Below, one piece after another: positions 11,641 to 23,154 of a stretch of DNA of 64,000 nt; position 1 is the stretch's first letter, and every line of letters begins with the position of its first letter. A model generated the notes under the pieces. It ran no database searches, was not told where the DNA came from, and saw nothing but the letters and a program-made list of their open reading frames with translations. The stretch covers positions 30,373 through 94,372 of the forward strand of contig JAJEKV010000528.1 in assembly GCA_021234155.1 (NCBI GenBank), given 5' to 3'. The position numbers and the translations under genes were made by a program. Origin of the DNA: Isoetes taiwanensis (Eukaryota; Streptophyta; Lycopodiopsida; Isoetales; Isoetaceae).

Positions 11641-11726
11641 CCCCAACACATAACAACCAACACATAACAACCAATACATAACAACCATTGACATTAACAA
11701 CCAACACATAACTATCATTGACATTA
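11641..11726. repeat. 14-bp minisatellite, about six degenerate units
   Basis: Units read AACACATAACAACC, AACACATAACAACC, AATACATAACAACC, then a variant with 'attgacattaacaacc', another AACACATAAC and a second 'attgacatt'. It gives Val/Leu/Cys-rich translation on the minus strand that should not be read as a membrane protein. Confidence 0.8.
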
Positions 11727-12287
11727 ATTAACACAAACATTGGGCCAGTTCCACGAGTCTTGAGCAGAAAATAACAAAAAGAAAGCATCATATTAAGTTA
11801 TAACCTGCATAGGATCGAGATTAGATGTCGAAGGCATCAATTACATGTCCTATGTGCTGCCATTTTCTGAGTTGTTGAATTCACATTACTTGCATCTACT
11901 CCTCATATTGACGGCAATGGAAACTGAGAAACAATGTTTGCTTTTGTTGTATATCAGTGGTGGCAAAGAAATGAAGCCAAAATAGAGGAAACACAACAAT
12001 AGAGACGAGAATTTTGCCACCCAAACACTTGACAATAGACATTTAGAAATAGAGGGATTACTTACTTTAAACTAACTTCCTTGAAGTCTGCTTGTTGGAG
12101 CTAACAAAAGAAAAAGAACAAAGAGAACTGTTGAGATGTTACAGCTATGTGTCCATGATGAAGCAAGTATGCATAATAAAGCAAAATGGCTCTCCTTGAA
12201 TGAAGAAGCTGCTGATCATGCAATTCTTTCCTAACTGCATGCACAATTGGGCCAAGAAGAGAAGCATCTGCACTTTCAGAGTGATTC

Positions 12288-12400
12288 TCCAACATGGTAA
12301 AAGCTCAAAAATAGAATGTCTGCTGCTTAAAAATGTAATACTCTGACCTTTCCAACACGGTGAAAGCTCAAAAATAGCAAGCATGCTGCTTTAAAAATCC
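12288..12400. repeat. Tandem duplication, period 63 bp
   Basis: TCCAACATGGTAAAAGCTCA at 12288 recurs at 12351 as TCCAACACGGTGAAAGCTCA. Each is followed by 'aaaatag' and 'tgctgctt.aaaaat'. It lies within or just beyond the 3' flank of the TOPORS-like locus. Confidence 0.75.
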
Positions 12401-12726
12401 CATTATTCATGAAAAAGAGCTCTGTGCAGCAAACTTTCGAGCCTTAGATTTCTATCTATGATCCTATAAACTTTGCTACTGTGCAAAACCTAGCATGAAA
12501 ATTACCTGGGTGTAGACATGATGTCCATATACAGCTCGTCATCATTGGATCAACATTGGATGAACAATTTAGAAACACCAATTCTAATCTGGTGAGGAAG
12601 AACATGACTCTCAAGAATGTAGAGTAGCATAACCACCATGAGACTCGCATTCTGAAGTTTTTATATAGGTATTCGCCTTGGCTTACCCCTTAACATACTT
12701 ATGGAATCCTTTGAAACATGAATAAT

Positions 12727-15495
12727 CTAGTCTCCACGCTTAAGCTTGCTCTTGGAATCCTTTAAAGCACGTTGTGGTATGTACACTTTGTAGCTAACCT
12801 GCCATGCAATAAAATAAAGTTGTTATTATATTTGTTTTCAATTGTAAGCAAAACTTATAGCCAGTTGGTGCTCAATAAAGACAGCAGCCCACCTGTACAA
12901 GCTCGCCACCATGCATGACTGACATGGTCTTCTCCTGATACTTGCCTGTCTTATTATGTTCATCTTCTGTGGATGGAGCTCCTGCATCTGTTTTTATGTT
13001 TTCAGCAATCTCATAGTTCTCTTTTTTGCTGACTGAACTATCTCTCTCATGCTTATTTGCATGACTTTCCATGGGTGGGGCCTTCATTGAAATGGGGTTC
13101 TTCGTTTCACTTCCTGGAGATCGATGGCCTGGTGCTATAGCATTCTTTGCCTTACTTGTAGACCCGTGGCCTGATGCTTCCCTATCTGAATAAGATCACA
13201 CAATACTTATCAATGAGAGAGCCTAGAAATTTACATAGGATTTCTACAGCTTACCATGTCCTAATTCAACCATGCTATCCTTGCATAAACCTACTCCAAA
13301 ATCTTTTTCGACTGCTGCTAATTCCGATTTTATGGACTTGACTTGTGTGTTGCGTTGAAGCCCCGCTGGTACTGCCATGAGGTTTGCTATGATTAGGACT
13401 GCTGCCATCATAATGCTTCACTTCATTTGCTTTAGCAGAACACACAGGCTCAGTATGGAAATGGTCATTGCTATCTTCTTTCCTCTTTGGATCACTTAAA
13501 TGTTTCATTAGGTTTGCTAAGGCTTTTTGCCGAAGCTCAACCTCAAGCAGCTTGTGCTTTTAATGCTGTATCATCTAGGCGCTTAACATTCACCACATCA
13601 TCCTGCAACCCCAAATGGGCATGTCCTGTCTCCACGAGGTGTCCCTTTGTGTGCCTTTCACCCAACCGCTCAGTGCCATCATTCATGTGTATGGTGCTCT
13701 TCCTCTCCCCTTGGCATGGCAGATCCGATGGTGATTCTGTATCCAAATTTTGCAACCTACTTTGACTTTTTCGCCATTGGTTTTTGCCATGCTCTGATGT
13801 AGCTACATCTATTGGCTTTTCTGCATTCTGCTGGGAATTTGAAAGAACATCCGACTTTTCTCTTCCGGACCATGTCTTCTATGCTTTGACTTCCGCCCAC
13901 CATCATCATTATTGTTCTTGCGTCACTACTTGAACTATTTGCTCCTACTTTCAAATGTGCTTTCAAGGTTTTCCTTTTTTTGTGCTTGTCTCCATGACGT
14001 TTTTTCCTGACTCTTCTTTTCCTAGATGACTTAGCCTCCGATTTACATCGTTTGCTCTCAGATTTCCTCTTCTTCCTTCCACGTCGATGCCGAGTATTTC
14101 TTTAACATGCTTCTTTGGTGCTGCTTGCTGCTGCTGCTGCTGATACTCCTCCTCCCTTTGTTTTCGATCCCTTCCCTAGATTTCTCTTCCCCTACCATGA
14201 TGTTTGTTTTTTCTGTAGTGTCTTCCTTCTCCTTAACTAACTGCTGATGATATTTGTTTTTCTCGGTAGTATCTTCGTTCTCTTTACCAAACTGTTGACT
14301 ATCTTCGTTAGCTGGCCTCCATACTATTTTGATATACTGGAAAAACAGAATCCTTATTAAGTATATTAAATTGCTGCCATATGATTAACAGGCATAGAAC
14401 TACCTTCACTATGAGTGTTAACAATGATAGATTCTAGCATCTCCCGGGTGTTGTTACTTTGAATATCGAATTGAATGCCAGAGATTCATCATAAGCAAGC
14501 AATGTTCAATCCAGATGATAGGAATTTTTAAGTTCTTCGACAAATTTGAGAGAATGCTCAAAGACAAATGGCTTGGACGGAAGTTTAAATAAGTTTAACA
14601 CCAAAATCCAATCCGCTATTAGTTGCTTCAAGTGTAAACACAACCTTTCCTCTCCTAAAAACAACGTACTTAAAACGTTGTCTCAAAGAATGGAGGACAT
14701 CACAAAGGATCAATACATACTTCTTCCCGAACGAATCTAAAATTCTCGACAACATCCGCACTATGATATCAACATCATCCTCCCGCAGAGAAACCAATGG
14801 TTGATAAGCAACCACGGTTTGCCCTCGACAGCCTTAAGAAAGATGTCCATGTGTCTCGTTGTATGGTTTTATTGACCTGCATTAAAGCCTGAAGTTCCCG
14901 TTGTACCCAACATTTGAGCCAGCAATTTTCACTCTCTTGAAGATATCCATGCAATGTGTCTATATCTTTGAAGCTAATTGTGTCGGAAAAGGATGACATA
15001 CACTTTGAGAACCTCGGTAACACAAAGGATAAGTAGTAAGTATACACTTTATATGGTATGATAAGGTAAAATAGTACCCACCCAAATAGATTGATCTTCG
15101 ACGATTGTGAGCTTCGATGTGTAAGACACGCGAAAGAGTTAGCATATATCCATCAGATATATTATCATAGCGACAAATATTATAATGAGCTAAGCAACAA
15201 ACCTCGCATTACACAAATTGTCCAAATTGTTACTAAAGATGCTTGATTCACTTAGAAAAAATGCCGTTGGAATGTATTCCCAATAATATCATGGATGACG
15301 ATCCTGTAATTCGCCCGTGCAGAAAAAGCAAAAATATCAAATGACGCAAAAAAGGAATCTTAATTACATGTGCTAAGAGAAGACGGAAAAAAGCAAACCT
15401 TACACGAGGGCATTCTAGTGAAGGAAGACCATTGCCTTTCCCGCAAGCACCATTTCCGGACCATTGAATATGCGTTGGTAGCAAAATTTATCCGC
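12727..15495 (-). pseudogene. TOPORS-like RING E3 ligase locus, frameshifted
   Basis: Reading down the minus strand gives the parts of a plant TOPORS-like protein in order. First is a damaged RING second half at 15399-15495 (DKFCYQRI, then IQW and LECPRVR). Then come IVIHDIIGNTFQRHFF (15250-15303), AHNRRRSIYL (about 15079-15118), ENCWLKCWVQRELQALMQ (14877-15012) and DDVDIIV...ILDSF (14404-14779). A Lys/Arg/Ser-rich tail follows (13255-14336), then a segment with KSELAAVEKDFGVGL, then exon 12893-13185 and a last exon 12727-12798 ending VSYKVYIPQRALKD and a stop. Six introns of 67-97 nt have GT/AG ends. Frame breaks occur after ILDSF and near 14100, 13880, 13535 and 13390, and RING ligands are altered (His to Asp, Cys to Arg, last Cys to Val). 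TOPORS proteins ligate ubiquitin and, in animals, SUMO. Either a recent pseudogene or a low-quality stretch of assembly; the intact neighbour favours pseudogene. Residue changes are judged against my memory of the family. Confidence 0.55.
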
Positions 15496-15781
15496 AAAAA
15501 ATCCGGGTTATACATTCCACAACTAATGCGTGAAGTAAGACAAAGGCAAATAGTTCACTAAAATCCGGGCAAGTTGCGCTTATTGTACACAAATTTCTTT
15601 GTTCTCGCCGCAAAGGCTTAAAAACTTACGTAATAATTGTCAAGAAAGGCTTCACCGCCCACACACTCAACACTCAAAATACTCGCCATCTGCACGAGAG
15701 GAGACCTCTCCGGTTGGCCGGTTTGCCCACTAACACAAGTGACCTAGCATTTACACCCAATAATGGTTTTTAGCAGTCATC

Positions 15782-15823
15782 GGCATATTCTAGGCATATA
15801 CTGGCATATACCTAGAATATGCC
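15782..15823. repeat. Short inverted repeat
   Basis: GGCATATTCTAGG at 15782-15794 is exactly complemented by CCTAGAATATGCC at 15811-15823, with further partial pairing inside the 16-nt spacer. It lies between the two head-to-head RING loci. No function is evident. Confidence 0.7.
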
Positions 15824-15829
15824 ACAAAC

Positions 15830-16590
15830 CCCACATAAACAAGGGTTTGCCCCCTTAGGGGCAACCCAAAAATCAATTGGGTAATATGTATACCAGGCAT
15901 GGAAACAAGATGACACGAAACACGAAGCCTTGTTGTCATGCAAAAAATGGCATGTAAATTGCCATTCTTCGGAATGCTCGGTAAATTTTTGAAATGCTGG
16001 GCAAAGCTGCTGGACATCATGTAAATCTTCAGAATGCAAGTAAAAATGCTGGAACAACCGTCGTAGAAGTTCATCGCAGCAGTAAGAGTTTTTTAATAAC
16101 ATTCTTGTTTTAGTACAGTGCCACATGGCACAATGCTATTGAAACAGAGGGCAAAATGCCTTTAACTAATTTTTACGTGTTTAGAATGCTCAATATGCAT
16201 TAGTAGGCATAGTCGAATTTCAAAATATACATTTTTCCTAAATATTTTTAATGTGGAAAATAAGGATGGAGGTGCTATTTCACTTTCATAGTTATTAAAT
16301 GGGGAAAAGTAATGGGTGTCGGTGGAGGGAAAAACCAAATGGATTGCTATGCATCTAATGTTCCTGGGTCTCATGTCATGAACTGTTTTGGGCATTAGAT
16401 ATTTAATAGAAACAGTAGGATGCAATAGCCATGTATTGAAGGCGAATTTGAGGAAGCATTGATTTAATCCGATTGTCATGCACATGTTAGATTGGATGGG
16501 ATTCGATTGGTGGATGTAGAAAGTGCAGCATATACCACGCCTTAGGGTCTAGCTGGAAAATAATTGTTGCCTGCATGGCCAAATACCAGA
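15830..16590. other. Upstream region between the two RING loci
   Basis: No gene recognised. It should hold the promoter of the RF298-like gene on the plus strand, and perhaps that of the broken minus-strand locus. I saw no convincing TATA box at a defined distance. Confidence 0.35.
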
Positions 16591-16798
16591 CGTTGGTTAA
16601 GGAGCCAAATATTCACCTCCCTTTTGCGCACCAAAACACCATAGTTAACCACGCAGGAGAGGGCAGAAGATTGACGGACTATGCCCCTCTTCGATCTCTT
16701 AAGCACCGGACTTGCACCATCCTATGTGCTCAATTGTGCTGCTCTCTGAACAAATCGGACCATTTTGAGATTGGTCTTGACTTTTGCTTCTGGCGGCG

Positions 16799-17051
16799 GT
16801 AGTTTTTGAGCTGTTTGCTTCTCATCCTGGTGTGTGCCGTTGCTTTTTATTGTTGCTTCCCTTCCTTGATTTTATCTAGATCACTACTTTATCTTTAGAT
16901 TAATTTGTTTCTGTTCCGATAGATAAACATCGGGATTTTGCTTGTTTTGGATCGGGATATATTCATGTGAGATCGATGCTGATCTGTATGGGATGTGTTT
17001 TTAGTTTCTGTAGATTAGAGGGAGTGGATACTGTTTAACTCTTTGGTGCAG
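16799..17051 (+). other. Probable 5'-UTR intron of the RF298-like gene
   Basis: A donor (GGCGGCG then GTAGTT) at 16799 and an acceptor (TTTGGTGCAG) ending at 17051 enclose a T-rich 253-nt stretch just before the coding start. The GC-richer leader before it (about 16600-16798) fits a non-coding first exon. A second AG at 17065 is an alternative acceptor. Leader introns are common in plant housekeeping genes, so the reading is plausible, but only transcripts can confirm it. Confidence 0.5.
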
Positions 17052-17091
17052 GTATTAATCTGCAGGATATCCCTTGGCTTTTAATCCCAAT

Positions 17092-19933
17092 ATGAGAACC
17101 ACATACGTGCACATGGCTCCGGCAAGTTCTGTAGATGGAGGGCCAGTTGGCATTGAAAAATGCAGCCGAAATAAAAGGAAATTCCGTGCAGATATCCGGA
17201 CAACCTCGGTGGATATTGCAAGGGGAAACTGTTACGGGGACATAGCACAGGAGGTACTAAACTGCCAGCCCGACGAGTTGAATAAGCCATCTTTTCTGGT
17301 AAACAAAAGTCCAGAAGAAGTGGAGACTAATCACTCTTCCCAGCAGATTCTGTCTACTGGCAGTCCTACGATGAATTGTCAATCTATCAATGTTCAAGGT
17401 CCTTCAGATGGTTCTAAAAATGATTATGAGCTTGAAGAAGAATTGGATCCAGTTGAGTGGGGGGATAATATCGAGAGTGAACTAGAGAACCTCCTGATGA
17501 AGGCTCTAGATGCTACATACAAGGATGCTGTCAATAAACTTATTTCCATGGAATATAGTGCAGAGCAAGCTATAGCTGGAGTGTTGAAAAATGGCAGATG
17601 CTATGGCGTAAGGGATGCATTATCTAACATCGTGGATAATGCAATGGCATCGTTGACAGGCAAGAACCAAGATCTTGACATAAAGTTCTCATTTAGAGAT
17701 TTCAAGGAACTCCAGAGGTTTGCGTTAGCAGAAATGGTATGTGTCCTGAGAGAGGTTCGTCCTGGTCTTAGCAAAGGGGATGCAATGTGGTGTCTTCTTA
17801 TGAGTGACATGAATATTGCCCAAGCATGTTCTATGGAAAATGCTTCGATAGTGGAGATAAATAAGCTCTCAAGACTTTCACCTGCCTCCTTGTCTATCCA
17901 ATCCACGGGGGATTCCCCAGTGTTGTCACAGCCTAATACAGGATCGGCCGCTCGCGATCATTCAATAGAACAGGCCTGTCAAACTAGAGTTCATCTTCAA
18001 GATGTCTCTGTTGGCAACAGAAATGGAATTAATAGCCAAACTGCTTCTGGTGGAGGGAATGAACTTGCAGCTGAAAGGTCTATTAAGAAAGAATCAACTG
18101 AAGTAGCACCATCTGGGTATTACCCGATTCTGAATTCTCCCAAAGTTACCCAGATATCACAAAGAGCAAATGAGATCCACCCAGACCAAACGCAGGCAGA
18201 GCCATGCAGAAAGCCTAACTGTCCTCTCATGGATGCAGAGGAACATTCTTCAGTAGAAAGCAAAACATGTTTAGGAGATCTATGCGAACGGTTTTCAAGT
18301 GCTTCTTTTACCCAAAATACAAATGCTGCATTACAACATAGGACTGAAGAGCTCACATTGTTGCAAAGAGATCCTGTTCCAATTTTAGCATGTAGTCCAG
18401 AAGATCGAGCTACAGGTGAAGTACAGATTGCTCCCACTCCAAACTGTGATAAATTGGTGCAGACATGGATCACATCCCAGACGGGGACACAAGTCGATTT
18501 CTCTAAATTAGCAGGTACTGGTGATAAAGGTACTGAACTTTCTCTGGGGATTGCATCATCTGCTGATGCAGTTGCTTGCTTGGGAGATGATAGTAACGTC
18601 TTTGATAAGCAGGAGAAGATGACATGCTCAGATAAAGTTGCAAAAAAGGCTGAGGCGAAGAAAAAAGACGAGCTCATTAAAGACTTGAGCCTACGGGTGA
18701 AAGAATTAGAAGCACAGGTTCAAGAAAGAACTGAATGGGCACGGAAAAAAGTATTGCAAGCAGCACAACGCCTCAGTAAAGACTTCGGTGAGCTTAAAAT
18801 GCTGAGGGCAGAAAAAGAGGAGATGGCACGCCAGCAAAAGGAAATGCAGGCTTCAGATGAAAATAATGCGAAAAGAATATTAGAATTGGAAAATGCTTTA
18901 CGAAAAGCCAGTGCTCAGGCAGACCAGCTAAAGAATGCAATGCGTAAACTAGAAAATGAGAATGCTGAACTACGCGCAGAAATGGAAGCAGCAAAGCTCA
19001 GTGCTGCAGAATCAGTCGCTAGTTGTCTAGAGGTTGCAAAGAGGGAAAAAAGGTCCTTAAAAAAGGCACAGGCATGGGAGAAACAGAGAGCTAAGTTGCA
19101 AGAGGAACTCACAACAGAGAAGCGGAAGACATCCCATTTGCAGCAGGAGATAACACAAGCTAAGGAGAAACAACAACAAGCAGAGGTCAGAAGAGTACTA
19201 TTTTCCTTTTTCATGTTTTGCATGATATACCATTGTTTATATGCAAATTGTTCGGGTGTTAAAGTTTTCTGTATTTTTAAGTCGTTTATCTGCAATCCAA
19301 TGACGTTTTCATAGAATCAACTATTCATGGGAAATGGTAATTTTAGTCCTGTAGACCATGCGTAAATTCTGGACGTCTAGTAAATTTCGTAATTGCATTT
19401 CACAGGTTAGATGCAGACAAGAGGTAAAGGCAAGAGAAGAGGCTGTTCTCAGTTCCGAATTTGAAAGACGAGCAAGGGAACAGGCTGAAGCTTCTGCCAA
19501 GAGAAGAGAGGAGTCCATTTGCAGGAAAGCTGAGACAGACCTGCAACGATATCGAAATGAGATTCAAAGGCTGGAACGTGAAGTTACTCAATATAGATTT
19601 GGGAATGATCCATCCCAACCCATAATGGTGCGTTGGGGGTCAGGAACCGCGTCTTTGGCAGACATAGGAACTCCACATTCTCTGAAGGAAATAAATGCAC
19701 GTTTACGTCGTGAAATAGCAGATTTACAAGACTTGGCACGTGGGGAGCTCCGTCGTGATCGGGAATGCGTGATGTGCATGTGTCAGGAGATGTCAGTGGT
19801 GTTCTTACCTTGTGCTCATCAAGTTGTCTGCTCCAGCTGTAATGAGCTCCATGAAAAACAAGGTATGAGGGATTGCCCATCATGCAGAACACCGATTCAG
19901 CAACGGATCAGAGTTTATGGCGTAAACGCTTAG
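17092..19933 (+). CDS. RING-type E3 ubiquitin ligase, RF298/RF4/MIP1 family
   Basis: Coding exons 17092-19185 and 19406-19933 join in phase 0 across a 220-nt intron (donor GAG then GTCAG, acceptor TTTCACAG). They encode about 873 residues, close to the 800-plus of Arabidopsis RF298 and RF4. The first in-frame ATG (17092) is taken as the start. An N-terminal helical region spans about 119-246 (starts DPVEWGDNIESELENLL). A Ser/Thr-rich linker follows to about 515. A long coiled coil (about 523-745, KDELIKDLSLRVKELEAQVQ, continuing past the splice site) comes next, then LRREIADLQDLARGELRRD, and a C-terminal RING at 819-858. The RING reads C-x2-C-x11-C-x-H-x3-C-x2-C-x11-C-x2-C, with all eight ligands present. 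It should transfer ubiquitin from an E2; the coiled coil suggests dimer or partner binding. Family members are annotated as putative ligases, and MIP1 was named for binding MND1. The gene is intact, and substrates are unknown. Confidence 0.92.
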
Positions 19934-20068
19934 AATGCTCCAGCAATGATTCTCGCATTCACAAGAACATGATCTATGATTTTATAGTACGTATATGAAA
20001 GTTTGGAAGCGGATGACAGGTCAAGTCTGTTTTCTGCTTGATTTGTTACTAAGCCTCAAGTTTTACAG

Positions 20069-20074
20069 AATAAA
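20069..20074 (+). terminator. Poly(A) signal of the RF298-like gene
   Basis: A canonical AATAAA lies 136 bp after the stop codon in an AT-rich 3' flank, followed by T-rich DNA. It is the only canonical hexamer I noticed in this stretch and fits a short 3' UTR. Confidence 0.6.
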
Positions 20075-20079
20075 TGCAT

Positions 20080-22330
20080 GTCAATAATTAATTTGCACTT
20101 ATTTTGTCGTCCACTATTTTCATGTTTATCTCATTCCTATGATCGTTTTCATTACTGGGACATCTCTATATGCATTCAATCATCGTTGAACACGAGGAGC
20201 TGTAGAACTATATAAGATTATCTTTATGGTGTCTGGACCATCATTTGTTACATTTCTGAAGAGTTGTCATATGCATTCTTATTTCATACATAACGAATGT
20301 TTTGCCAGTGTTCGAAGAACCCAATTTTCTCTCTCTTTAGTCTCGGCCTTTTGATGATTGGCCTGAACTACTTGCCAGAAGAACTAAAATAGATAGAGAA
20401 TGCAAAGAAAATGTATTTCTAGAAGGCTATATCTTAGTTCTTGGTATTTGAGATGAATCTCCATTGAATCACAATCCAAACAGATACAGGCACAAAGTAC
20501 CATATTCTGGGAATGTATATAATCTTTAAGAGGGTCCTGTAAATGGGTTGCCAACATGTTCAACATTATTGACTTGAATATAGATCCTCCTCTCAAATGT
20601 AGTTACATGCTGACTCATTTTTGCTACTTCTGGAATTGTTCCATTTCCTTTTGTTGTCGGCCATGTAGTTATATATATAGCTGTCAGTCAACACGATAGA
20701 TTAACATGTTTAATATCCTCTTAGAACTGAACAAGGAAACATTTTGGAGCATCTTGTTGGAATATATATGTAATTATAAGCACATTATGATCTAGCAAAG
20801 AGTTTCTGGCAAGTTGGCTTGCAAGCAGCCGGTTCGGTCCCCAGTTTCTAACATTATCAAGCCTGGAATGCTGAAATATAGCTCAGCGATACAGCATTTA
20901 GGATATTGAAAGTTTATCTGCCTCCTCTTGATGGAAGGCTGGGGTTTTCCTAAGCTTCAGTGAAGACCTCATAACTCAATATTCTTTGAAACCTTCCTTC
21001 AAGACAGTGTTGCATGTTCTGCCCTTGGAAGTCGATCACATTATGAACCGATTATGATGACACAACTTCATGAGCTCTGCTGTATGGAACCTTAACAAAT
21101 GGGCCTTTAAGGTAAGCCAAGAAAAGGGTTAGCTGCTGGCTTCCTTAAGTATTCATGTTGTTGGGGGATATCACATGGGCTTCCAACTGCTTAGTTGCTC
21201 CTGCTAACCAGGGCCATTCTAGTTGGGTTGGAGGGCGCAAAAAGCCATATTTGGGTTGGTCCCTAAATTTCAACAGATAATGTTCTTGCAGATCTGGAGG
21301 TGGGGGCTTGGCAGAAGCAACTGTATGTGAGAGAGAGAGAGGAAAATCTTCTGTACTGGTACAATTCTGGTCAGATTCAGCAGACTGGACCCAATGGTTG
21401 GGTTGACGAGTAATGTAAAGATAAAAGAACACAATAAGAGGGAACTGCAATATTGTAATTAGCTGAAGCGTTCAAAATTTAAGTAAGCACAAAAATGGGA
21501 TTTTTTGTATCATAAGCAGGAACATCTGGTGGTTTTCAACCTATTGTCAGATCTGCAATAGGTTGTTTTCAAACCTATGGGAGAGATTGTCTAATTGTGG
21601 AAGGATGGCTGTAATGTTTCGAAATTTGATGTGTTTGGATTGGCAAAAGCAACTATAATTCAAAAGAAAGAAGAAACTTTCTTGGAAGTTCTGCAATTCT
21701 GTTGCAGGTTCAGCAGATTAGACCATGCACTGGCTGGTTTGCTAGGATAAAGAACAAAATAAGAATGCCCAAGGGACTGCAAAACTGAAGATAATTAATC
21801 ACACAATAAGGGATTTCTTGCACCACAGGTAGGAAATTTGTCAGATCCGCATAAATTCTTGGAAGAAGCTGAAGCAGAAGGCGCAAATCCATGGGCAACT
21901 GAAAGTACATAAACGAAAAGCATTAGATCAGATATTTACATGTGATGACCTGCGTATGGGCTTTAAAGCTAGTTAATTGGGAAGCGGCAGAGACCATGGG
22001 AGTGATGGGCAAAACGTTTAAATGGACAGGAGATGGATTGTAAAAAAATTACAGAGATGTTAATGCTGCAGCTAAAGAGGGATTTCCATCTTAATGACAA
22101 GTCAATAAGGCCATTCCAATATATAAAGCATATGTAAAGCAGGAGGGGATGTGATTTAAATAACCATCGAATGTTTATGGTAAAGCAATTTCTTTTGCAA
22201 CATGTTTTGCTACTATTGTAGGGTATAAAATAAGCAGATGGGCAAAGGAACATAATATGAGGCACATAATATGATATCACCATAGACCACTTTGGGGCTA
22301 TGATGGGCTTACCAATTTCCATAAGCTGAA
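20080..22330. other. Intergenic stretch with a diverged duplication
   Basis: No gene recognised. The block at about 21355-21470 ('cagattcagcagactggaccc', 'aagaacacaataagagggaactgcaa') resembles the block at about 21705-21800 ('ggttcagcagattagacca', 'aagaacaaaataagaatgcc..gggactgcaa'), some 345 bp away. The last few hundred bases may be further decayed LINE sequence. Confidence 0.4.
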
Positions 22331-22339
22331 AAATGGGAT

Positions 22340-23130
22340 GAACAATTGGAAAGCAATACAGCAGTCAAGCAAAGATGTCCTCCCTCACCTACATACTTGA
22401 TATGTTTTTGGTTTTTTATGGATTACCTGGAAAGATGGACATCGCTTCCTGGAAGTGAGTGCACTGAATTCGTCAGATATCTTATTCTTTTATTGCTTTA
22501 TGCAGATTGCTTGCACGTAGAAAGAGGGGATCCCAAAACAACTTGATATGCTAGCCGTTTTTTTGCGATAAAACAGGTACCCGAAGTGACATTTAAATAA
22601 GATGAGACTAAGATTGTGCTCCTGTAAAAAGAACGACCTTGGAAAAATGCATTATCAGTCTCTAGTATAAGCGGTGATACTATATGGTTATGAGGTATGG
22701 GCTGGATTATATCTGGAGTTGTTGCAAAGGGTAAAAAAAGTACAGAAAATTCCTAGCACTCAATCTGGAGTTAAAACTCAAACTTTCCCGAGATGATGCT
22801 TGCAGATTGTGGCATAATGCATTAGAGTGTGAGAATTTATGCCACTAGTCAACATATCTAAACAAGCTAGGAGAAAAAGAAGAGACGATAGTTATCCACA
22901 ATTGTCTCTAAAAGAAACCTTTGGGAGTATTGAAAATTTTCCCTCGAAGAAAAACACTATATTAGAGAGCACAGCATTCGAACATGGAAGTGGGTAGATG
23001 GCATAACATATTGCCACGGCGAGATTGATAAGTTCTTATGCTTATAATGTGCTTCAGCAGCGAGCGGAAAGTGAGAAGAGTAAGAAAAAAGTGTGATTAT
23101 TTGCGAATCTACATTATTGAGTTTGAAAGT
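22340..23130 (+). pseudogene. RTE-like LINE reverse transcriptase remnant
   Basis: The plus strand reads AVKQRCPPSPTYL, then LYADCLH at about 22496, then DETKIVLL, then YGYEVWAGL and LLQRVKKVQKIP, and further on DDACRLWHNALE. This is the order of the reverse transcriptase palm and the following region of plant RTE-type LINEs: 'VKQGCPLSP', 'YADD', 'KT..M', 'YG.E.W'. The catalytic YADD reads YADC at 22499-22510, and stops and frame changes occur throughout. Similarity fades near 23130, just before the LTR described next. The upstream endonuclease was not found. A dead, 5'-truncated copy. Confidence 0.7.
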
Positions 23131-23154
23131 GAGGGGGTATGCTTCTAGTATAGG

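Larger units (their letters stand above)
9911..12726. other. Intergenic stretch without a recognised gene
   Basis: It contains a GCATGT microsatellite, two copies of a dispersed repeat word, a 14-bp minisatellite and a 63-bp duplication, all listed separately. A minus frame at 12101-12295 (with the piece LHDQQLLHSRRAILLYY) looks exon-like but I could not assign it. The part above about 12450 may be the 3' UTR of the TOPORS-like locus. Confidence 0.4.

Noticed and set aside
11573-11791. Hydrophobic Val/Leu frame suggesting a membrane protein
   Set aside because: Produced by the 14-bp minisatellite.
15812-16126. Minus frame with CFVSSCFHAWY, reminiscent of a RING start
   Set aside because: The spacing of Cys and His does not complete a RING, and the RING half of the TOPORS-like locus is found elsewhere (15399-15495). 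It could be the first RING half in decayed form but cannot be supported.
19186-19314. Extension of the RF298-like reading frame past 19185
   Set aside because: This is the intron: it is AT-rich, starts with a good donor, and skipping it restores the coiled coil and RING in phase.
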